This document shows positions 16,282-24,900 of a stretch of DNA of 31,135 bases, piece by piece. Both the position numbers and the translations under genes were made by a program. Below the pieces are notes generated by a model. That model ran no database searches, was not told the origin of the DNA, and saw only the letters and a list, made by a program, of their open reading frames with translations. Source of the DNA: a virus; IMG/VR virus record IMGVR_UViG_3300020439_000043, positions 1-31,135 of that record. The stretch is one strand, 5' to 3'. The number at the start of each line of letters is the position of its first letter. Position 1 is the stretch's first letter.

Positions 16282-18059
16282 TAATCAATATTATAATTTA
16301 TGGAAGACATCACCGTATAATTTGCATCAGGTTTTATTCCTTCCTGTGTTGATATTCTGTATTGAACTAATTGATTTTTATTAAAATTTAATACACCAGA
16401 AAATTCAGAAGAAGTTAAAGTGTAAACTTTACCCGGAGAATTAATTCCAGTTATAGGCGCTTGAGCAACAATCCCACTAGTAGGCAAAGATGTAGCAGCA
16501 GAAGAAGGTGTGCCATAAAAACCACTCACAAAACCATCAACACCAGACCCCGGCGTAACAGCAGATACTTCAAACCTCGCCCCACTAGAAGCAATATTAT
16601 AAATATTATCATCTACACTAATTATTTGAATTTTTTCTATAGATCCATTGTAAGGCGCAATACCAAATGGCGAATTTAATCCACTTACCCCGCTTGGACT
16701 CAAACTAGAGCTTGCGTGAAAAGGGTTAAAATAAACATCCGACCCAGTAACTTTTGTTTCGTGAACTTGAATAAACTTACCTTTAGAGTAATTTCCATTT
16801 GTTGTATACGAACCCTGTATATCTAAATCCCCATCTCTATCTATGTAAGCTTTTATGGCAGAATCAGAAGAAGTATCACCATCAACTCTAAAAACAAAAA
16901 CATCCTCGTAAGTATTTGTAGCTCCGTCGTCATACAAGCCAATACTCCACTTGCTAATATCTGTAGTAGTTGTTGGACCACTGCTGACATTAGCTCTACC
17001 AAATGTATAAACCGTGTTTCTTGGCCCACTGTAATCATTTGTAGCATAATTATGAACCTGAAACACTTCTGATTTAGAAGAATGAGTTCCTTCAAATTTA
17101 GACAATCTAGAATTCGAATTATCGTATACATGCAATTTATTAGCTGGACTAATTGTACCTAAACCTAATCTTTTAGTAGACACATCATAAACTAAATTAT
17201 TTACGCTACTTGTACTCGTTGACCCTAAATTTAAAACATTAGATTGTAAAGTTATAAAAGCGGTGCTTGCGTTATTGCTAATCCTTAATCTACTTCTTGA
17301 ACTAGAAGCGTTTTCTAAATCTAGAATTGTATTTTCACCATGTATTTCTAACGGATAACTCGGAGATGTGGTGCCTATCCCTACAGTTGGCGAAGAGTTG
17401 TTATTTGTTACGTAAAAAACGTCGTTACCTATTACTATGTCATTAGAATTACTTTTATTTATATAAAAAATGTCATTAGTAATAGTATTTTTAATCTCAG
17501 CATTCTGTGGATCAAAAATTATTCCAGATCCTTGGTTTTCAAACTTTACATTACCCCCTGATACAAAAAATTTATCTGTTAAATCTGCTGCACCATCAAA
17601 AATACCAACATTACCACCTGTAGTTATATTAAAAACTCCAGTGTAATTAGAATCATCATCTGAAACTTGAATGTAATAGTCAGTGTCATTTGATTTTTTA
17701 ATTGTTTGCCAATAGACACCAGAATCAGCAACAGTCATCGCAACAGACCTGCCTGTTTGAGATCCAGTTATCCTAAACTCAGGATTAGTAACTCCACCAT
17801 AATCCCCTACATGCAAAGAATATAAAGGCGAAGAGTTATCTATTCCTATAAACCCATTATCACCAACAGTTATACCGCTAGGCACAGTATTCCCAAAAAT
17901 ACTTATTCCGTCAGTTGTTCTGGCAACTAAACCTGTAAAAGAATTTTCCAACTGATCAAGCGTTAAAGACCTAGTATCTGAAGCTGTAGAAACCGCAAAA
18001 ACATAACTATTAGTCATGTTAGGGCCAGATATTGGAGTTAAATCTGTAAATTTTGCCAT
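16281..18059 (-). CDS. Tail fibre-like structural protein
   Basis: This 592-residue, Ser/Thr/Asn-rich protein has a fibre-type layout. Three copies of a G(I/L)(G/D)xxSPxxxLxV motif occur: GIDNSSPLYSLHVG at 72-85, GIGTTSPSYPLEIHG at 227-241 and GLGTISPANKLHV at 299-311. This motif recurs in trimeric phage fibres and adhesins. The N-terminus (1-45, with LTPISGPNMTNSYVFAVS) may be a virion anchor. The C-terminus after about residue 430 is a distinct beta domain, without the catalytic signature of an S74-type chaperone. It lies between two tube-like genes and is packed tightly (one base from the upstream gene, one shared base with the downstream gene). A fibre or collar attached at the distal tube is the best guess. 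No enzymatic motif is visible. Confidence 0.68.
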   Translation of the reverse strand: MAKFTDLTPISGPNMTNSYVFAVSTASDTRSLTLDQLENSFTGLVARTTDGISIFGNTVPSGITVGDNGFIGIDNSSPLYSLHVGDYGGVTNPEFRITGSQTGRSVAMTVADSGVYWQTIKKSNDTDYYIQVSDDDSNYTGVFNITTGGNVGIFDGAADLTDKFFVSGGNVKFENQGSGIIFDPQNAEIKNTITNDIFYINKSNSNDIVIGNDVFYVTNNNSSPTVGIGTTSPSYPLEIHGENTILDLENASSSRSRLRISNNASTAFITLQSNVLNLGSTSTSSVNNLVYDVSTKRLGLGTISPANKLHVYDNSNSRLSKFEGTHSSKSEVFQVHNYATNDYSGPRNTVYTFGRANVSSGPTTTTDISKWSIGLYDDGATNTYEDVFVFRVDGDTSSDSAIKAYIDRDGDLDIQGSYTTNGNYSKGKFIQVHETKVTGSDVYFNPFHASSSLSPSGVSGLNSPFGIAPYNGSIEKIQIISVDDNIYNIASSGARFEVSAVTPGSGVDGFVSGFYGTPSSAATSLPTSGIVAQAPITGINSPGKVYTLTSSEFSGVLNFNKNQLVQYRISTQEGIKPDANYTVMSSINYNID

Positions 18060-18060
18060 T

Positions 18061-18960
18061 TTAATTTAAATATGTTTTATATGATAGGTTTACACTCATT
18101 ACATCATCTGATGTAGAACTAACTTGTTCTGACACAATAACAGCATCAGAAGCGCTGAAACTAAAAATAGAAGGGTCATCCCCTTTGTTTTGGGAATTAA
18201 TTCCTTCGTTGTCAGAAGTTTCAAATTGAATGCCTTCAGCTGTCTCTAATCCTATGTCATTTAACACAGAAGCCTTTATGTCAATAGAAAATTCTGACGC
18301 GCTATTGCTAGTTAAATCATTAAAAATACTTTTTGTTTGATAGTCGTCTATTTCAATGGTAAAACTAGAAGTTATTTCTATAGGATACATATTGTGAACT
18401 TCTATAGGAATTTCAGAATTAAATTCAGATATTCCGTATATAGCAGACTTGGGTATACTATAATCAACATTAAACTGAGTAATTCTATTAGTCGCAGATC
18501 CTTTTGTTGTTAAAATAATATTTTTTACCTGAGGAACGAAAACCACACCAGCGTAAGCATCTCCAGAAGGGTCAAAATTTCCACCAATATCCCCATAAAC
18601 TTCAAAATCATTAGAAATAATTGGCATTTCTCCAACAGAACAGCTAAGCCCAAAAGAACTCAAATAACCATGTTGAAATGCAAAATATTTATTTTTATAA
18701 TACAAGCCAGCATTAACAGATTTAGCTAACCTATTTGACATTCCCGTAGCATCTAAAACAGGATCTTGCCTAGTTAAAAACCTACTTACAGACAGGCTAG
18801 CTGAAGGAACCGTAGACATAACCTGTTTTAAAAAACCTTTTCCAACTACATTTATAGGCGAATACTCTAAAGAGTAGGAGCCATCAACAGATAGAACACC
18901 AGATAAAGCGGATCGCTCGTAATAAAAAACATTCTCATAATTAGTTATAGCGTTTTTCAT
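18061..18960 (-). CDS. Tail-tube-like protein immediately after the tape measure gene
   Basis: This 299-residue protein appears to be a divergent relative of the major tail protein. Compare SLSVSRFLTRQD (55-66) with NFNFTLNRQDINEFGKLARI in the major tail protein, and YLSSFGLSCSVGEMPIISND (99-118), ending FEVYG, with the final beta hairpin of the major tail protein. It also shares YSPxxNVVG with the 263-residue protein downstream. Position just after the tape measure gene and before the distal-tail candidates suggests a minor tube ring at the tip end of the tube. The C-terminal third (about 180-299) is a second beta-rich part with an acidic, Ser-rich end. Its ATG comes one base after the tape measure stop, and an AAGGGG a few bases upstream could act as a ribosome-binding site, though those bases also encode the tape measure C-terminus. 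Confidence 0.65.
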   Translation of the reverse strand: MKNAITNYENVFYYERSALSGVLSVDGSYSLEYSPINVVGKGFLKQVMSTVPSASLSVSRFLTRQDPVLDATGMSNRLAKSVNAGLYYKNKYFAFQHGYLSSFGLSCSVGEMPIISNDFEVYGDIGGNFDPSGDAYAGVVFVPQVKNIILTTKGSATNRITQFNVDYSIPKSAIYGISEFNSEIPIEVHNMYPIEITSSFTIEIDDYQTKSIFNDLTSNSASEFSIDIKASVLNDIGLETAEGIQFETSDNEGINSQNKGDDPSIFSFSASDAVIVSEQVSSTSDDVMSVNLSYKTYLN

Positions 18961-18961
18961 T

Positions 18962-21900
18962 TTAACCCCTTAAATCATCTTTGTATAATTCTCCTCCGTA
19001 CCTTTTTTCATTAGACATGATTCCAATTACCATAGAATTAATTTGTTTTGCCATTTCTTTAGAAAATTTAATATCGTTCTGCTTGTAGCTTGTAGTGTCT
19101 GCGCCATAAGTTGTTGCACCATTTCTGTCTACGTTAATAGAAATGCTTGTGGAATTATTTGTATTGTTGGTTGTCGAGCTGTTAGATAAAGCTTCACCTC
19201 CAGCTTGATACGCGCCAGCATTCATAGAATTCATTGTCCCTAATCCATATTTTTTTACAGCTTTATTATTCATCACATATTCACCACCTGTAAGCATCGC
19301 AGGAATTGTATCACTTAACCTAGAACCATATGGAACAAAACCTCCTAAATTATAACCAATCAAACCCCCCTGTTGCCTTTTTCCTCTTTGCGTAACAAAT
19401 TCTCTTTGAAAATTACTTCCTGTATTAAACATCCTTTGAAACACACCTGTTTTAGGGGCCGTTTGTACACCAAAACCCTGAGAAGATATACCAGAACTTA
19501 TATTCCTCATTCCACTAAGGCCGCTAGTAGATTTTTGTAATACTGAATCCTGCACAGGACCTACGAAATTCTGCATATTAGCGGCCAAAGTATCAATGGG
19601 CACATTGTTAATGCTTATGCTCGAAGCATTTTGCTGCATGAACCTGCCAAAAGAATAATCGCTTTTTTGAGCTGCAGCCATCATTGCATCTTGAGTCGCT
19701 GTATCTTTAGCAGTCATTGCCCCTTGATTTAAAGCTGATTTACCTTGAGCTCCAGCTTGACTAGCACTACTATAACCAGATAAACCAGCACCTAAAAACA
19801 TACTTCCTACCGCACCCACAATAGAACTAATAAGCTGAGCTTGCCTCATTTTTCTATTGTATTTTTTTTCAATTTTCTTCATGTGCCTTTCGAAACGTTT
19901 TTCTTTTAAATTTTGGAAATAAGCGTCATTTTGAAGAGCAAAATCAGTGTAATTGCTTGGATCTATACCTGAAGCAGTATTGCCATAATCGTAAAAAGCC
20001 TCTCCAGTAAATTCTCCTGAAATTGTCTTTCCAGCCATGGAAGAAAAGCTTCCTCCCCTATTGAATCTTGGAGCCATTTTAAAGTTTAACTTATCTAAAG
20101 CTCTAGGTCCTCCCATTTTCATAACAGCGTTCCTGTTTAAAACGTATTCGCCATCCTCTAATAAAGCTAAATTTCTGTCTCCAGTTCTATTACCACTAAC
20201 ATACATTCCGTTTTGAGCTTTTATAAGACCTCCAGCCTGATTACCAAAAAGACCCGGAGCTATAGAACCTAAGGTTCTAGCAACTGCAGCTCGCATCACT
20301 TCTTTCATAATCATGCGACCAAAATCAATCGCTACATCTTCGAAAGCTTCTCCAATTTTTTTAGTACCTTGAGCAACCTCTGTTAAAGCGTTAGCCATGC
20401 CATCAGCAAATTGATTAGGAATATTTCTTCCTAAATTATCTAAAATAGTATCCGACTGACTCTTCATATCGAGGAAACCATTTTTCATGTTATTAACAAA
20501 TCCAGAAGACCTCTGAAAATCACTTGCAGATTGAGCTGCAGCTGCTTCAAAAACAGTAGCTGAAGAACTAAGTTCTTCTGAAGCTAATTTTAAATTATTT
20601 AACTGAACCTCATAACCCTGCTTTATAGTTTCATCAGTTGCATTTTCTATAGCCGCTTCTGTTTGAGCTATAGCGTCTGCTATTGTTGTGGCTGAATTAA
20701 GAGACACACCCTGCAAAGAACCAACATTAAAATTAGATCTATTATTAAAATTATTCTGGGCGGCTATAACATTTTTCATATTATTACTTGCTGCCGATAT
20801 TCTATTTCCATCCATAGCTGCTACTGCATCTTTTGTTTCTTGAGCATACATTGCTAAAGTCAAGTCCAACACAGCTTGAGTATTTCTATCTTGGGCATTT
20901 ATGTTAGCTTGCTGAGCGGCTATTTCTATTGCACTTCTTTGAGCTTCTGCTATAGCTTGTTTTTGTCGCATAGCTTGCTCTTTTTCAAATATAGATCTTT
21001 CATCAGCTTGACGAGCTATAAAAGCTTCTCCCCTACCTAATCCGGCATACCTAAATTGACTACCCGCAGCAATTCTTTGCAGCTCTACAGCTTGCTGATC
21101 TTGTATCCTTGTTGATTCAACGGCATACCTTAAATCTTCTGCTGCAGCTTTTTGCTGTAAGGTTATTCTTAGTCTTTCTTGATCTAGTTTTATTTGCTCG
21201 TCAGCTATTTGCTTGTTTAAATTAGCGCTAAACTCTTCCAGTCTAGATGTTTCAATCGCTAAATTTAATTTATTCTGTTCTTCTTCTGTTAAGTTTTCTA
21301 ATTTTTCTCTAGCGCCATCAATTGACTGAATAACAGTATCGTATTTAGGGGCTAATTTCCCATCTTCTCCCGCGAAAAGACTTGTAACAAAATTAGTTAT
21401 ATCTTCTCTTGTTTTATTGGCGAAATCTTCAGAATTTAAAAATGTACTTAACTGTTCTTGTTGACCACCTTCCCCACCGCTCAAAGTTAATCCTTGGCTA
21501 GTTATTTCTTTAAAAACCCCTTGCTTAAAATTAGTTTGACCAGCTTGAATATTTAATGCAGATAACCCTCTAGCCTGTGACTCAGCTCTATTAGCATTAC
21601 CTACAGCTATATCTCTGGCAAAAGATGCTTGGTTAGCCCTAAGAGCGAATTTACTTATATCATTCGCATTGTTAATAACAGAAGAAAAAACATTACTATT
21701 AATTTCATTAAGCTTAGAGTAAACCATGTTTTGCAAAGATGAATCAGCTTGAAAACTTCTTATTCTATCATTTATTCCTTCTAGCTCTTGTGTTAAACGA
21801 TTTTGCAAGTTAGTTCTAAAAGCTCTGTAGTTAGAAATCAAAGTTTCTCTTCCTTGTGCCTGACTTGAAGCTTTATCTATATTTTCCTTACGCTTCTGCA

Positions 21901-24900
21901 TTAAAGACACTAAGTTATTTATAATAGCGGCTCCCACCACATTGCCACTATCTTCTAACTGATTAAATAATCCAGCTAAATTAGAAGCTGTGCCTTCATC
22001 TAAAGATTGCTCGCCTAAAGAAGTTAAATAATCCCTTATATCTGATTCGTCAAAGGTTATCTCCATTTTCTCTCTTCTTAAAGCTGATTGTAGACCTTGT
22101 AATTGTTCTTCAGTTAAAGATCCCAAATCTTCAAAAGTTTGAGAAAAAGCATTTAAAATTTTTCCTTCCTGCCCTTCAGCTAACGCAGTATAATTTCTAA
22201 CGCTAACTGCCGGAGCACCGGGTCCAGCGCTAAAAACACCTGCCCCATTACTTATTTGGACTGTCCTTTGTTCTGCCGTAAATCCTAGTTGATTTAAAGA
22301 TTTTACGCTCGACCCAGCCTCACCCAAAGAAGCGGCCAAAACGTTTTCTTCAGCTCTTCTGCTGCCCTGTCTTCTTTCTTTTTCGTAAGTCTTTAAAGCC
22401 TCAGTTAATTTTCCAACATCTCCACCAGCTTCATCAAAAGCTTTCGATAAATTAACGTCTTTTATTTTTCTAAACTCATCTTCTAAAATGGTATTAGCTT
22501 TAGCTAATTTTTCAGGATCAGTTTCCGTTTCTAAAGTTTTTAACGCTTGTATATAATTCTGCGCTGCGCCTGTATTCTCTTGGGTAGTTTGATTGTATTT
22601 ATCCAAAATCTGCCCAAACTCTTCTGCGCTCAAAGACATAGCCCCTATCGCAGAAGCAGCAGTTATAGCTGCTGTAGCTACACCAGCACCAATTAAACCC
22701 GGAACACCAAATTGACCACCTATTGCAAAAGCTGTAGAAGCTGTAGTTAAGCCAGTGCTGAGAACATTTTGACCAGCTCTTTCTCCAGCAGACATGTCTG
22801 TCCTCTGCCTATTACCAAATGCAGCTTGCTCAATAAAACCAGCCACAAGTGGTCCACCTATCGCCAAAGCAGTCCCGGCAGCTGCAAAACCACCTCGGCC
22901 CTGAGATTCAGGCTTATTATTTTGTTTGGTTTTTTTGTCTTCTGATCTAGCTCTAGCACTAATGTTTTTTCTTAATCTCTTTTGAGATTCGAGTGTTAAT
23001 TTATTTTCGTCAGATAATTTATCTGTTGAAGCTATTAATTCCCTTCTTGTCAAAGCTCCTTCTTTGTATAACCTTATTAAATTCTTAAGCTCTAAATCTA
23101 ATTTTTTCTGCGAATCAGTTGTTAAATCAATGGCTTTTTTAACGCCTGTTGCAACGTCAATCCCAGCGCCTTCTGTCGTTTGGTATTTTGCCGCAAAGTT
23201 AGGTACATAACCACCATAAACCATTCCAGCAGCACTTTGATTTCTATATGAATCTTTTAAAGCGTTACTTAAACCACCGTGATCTGCGATAGCAGATGCG
23301 AATGTTGGCTGGCTCTCATTTCTAACATGAGGAAACGGACTTTCAGAATAAATAGCTTTTTGACCGCTAATAAATTCTTCGAGATCCATAACTTCACCTT
23401 TATAAGCAAGATTAGGAATGAATCCACCACTAGCACCTCTTCCTTTAGCAGCGGTGGTCCTAAAAATATAGTTTTTCCATTTTCTTTTTGGATTAAGAAT
23501 TTCAGGATTATTTTCTATCGCTTTAACAAATTTATTTTGAAGACCGGCTAAAGTAGCTCCGGGGTCACCAGCTTTCATTTCATACATTTCCCCAGCAGAT
23601 AAAGAATAACCATCTATACGCGCAGATGTTCCACCTTTTAAAGCTGCAGAGGAAACTACGTCTGGTCTAGCCGGAAGAGCAAAAGGAGCGCCCAGCGAAG
23701 TTGTCCCTTTTAATTTACCACTTCTAAGTAAGTTTAATATAAATTTTTCATAAGCTGTTCCTTGAGCTATATTTAACCTACCTCCACTTCTTCCACCTCT
23801 AAAACCTTCAATATCCCAAGGCACGTAAGCCATTGTATAATTCAAAGCGTTAACGGCGGCGGCTCTTTTATTTTTTCTAGCTTCTATCTTAGAGCCTGAA
23901 GTAGAGTACCCCATTGCTTGGGCTTGTTGTTGAGTAAGTTTTCCTGATCTAAGCCCTCTTGCTATAGCAGCATTATTTAATTCGCCAGTGAATGGATTAC
24001 GATAAGCTGCTGCGAAATTCGGAATATAACCACCGTATCTGCTACCTCTACTAGATTTACTTTTTACTGTTGGGTAATTAGCATTTTCTATAAGCATAGT
24101 CCTATTTTTTAAAGTTTCTTGGTTAGGACTTGTAAACATTTTGTTAAACCTGCTGTCGCTTAAATTTTCGGCTACAGCTCTAGCTGTTTTAAATGGAGTT
24201 ATCTCTGCATCATATCCACCCCCCTTAGCTTCTATTAATTTTGTTATCTTAGATCCCGTATTTATCATGTCTACGGCAGAACTAAAATCTCCCTTTAGTC
24301 CATGAGCTAATTGTATGCGACCAAACTTACCTGATTTTATAATAGCAGCTTCGAATGCTTCACCGAAAGCTTTTTTAGATAAACCGCTATCTCTAACATT
24401 AGTAACCCTTTGAAAACCCGGAACTTTAGTCGCATCAAACTTAACAACCTTATCAAAACCAAATTTCACTTGGTCTTCTAAATTAATATTGCTCTTCGAT
24501 AATTTATTACCTTTTCTATTAATTTCAGCATATTTTAATAATTCTGTTCTAGATCTAGAAAATGCATCTAAATCACCTAAATCCATATATCCTTTTGATA
24601 AGCTAGCAAAATTAGGAACAAATCCTCTATATTGATAAGGATCTACGCCAACCTGCTTCACTGCATTTGCTCTGTGTAATTTTCCAGCCCTAGAATTCCT
24701 AGGGGGATTAATAAACGGCTGCGCAAATCCGGGCACATATTTAACATCTTCAGCGGTATTCATCACCCCACCAACAGGAGAATTAACAACCTTACCCGGA
24801 GCATATCCGCCAGCAAAAGCGCCAGCTCTTTCTGCCATTCTTGTGGATGCTGGAATATAGCCACCGCTTCTTGTTTGTAAGCCTCTCGCTCCAACAGAAA

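Larger units (their letters stand above)
23192..24865 (-). repeat. GG(Y/F)(I/V)PNFA protein motif repeats in the tape measure protein
   Basis: Clear copies are GFVPNFA (residues 625-631, DNA 24605-24625), GGYIPNFA (822-829, 24011-24034), GGFIPNLA (1024-1031, 23405-23428) and GGYVPNFA (1095-1102, 23192-23215). Degenerate copies are GGYIPAS (545-551) and YVPGFA (587-592). They sit at the edges of the nuclease-like segments. Two copies are followed shortly by an MDL(G/E)(D/E)-type stretch (638-646 and 1037-1042). They could be linkers, cleavage sites or relics of the C-terminal GGFVPYGS module. Confidence 0.8.

Noticed and set aside
16461-17131. Small frames on both strands overlapping the fibre gene
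   Set aside because: Low-complexity shadows of the Ser/Thr/Asn-rich fibre reading.
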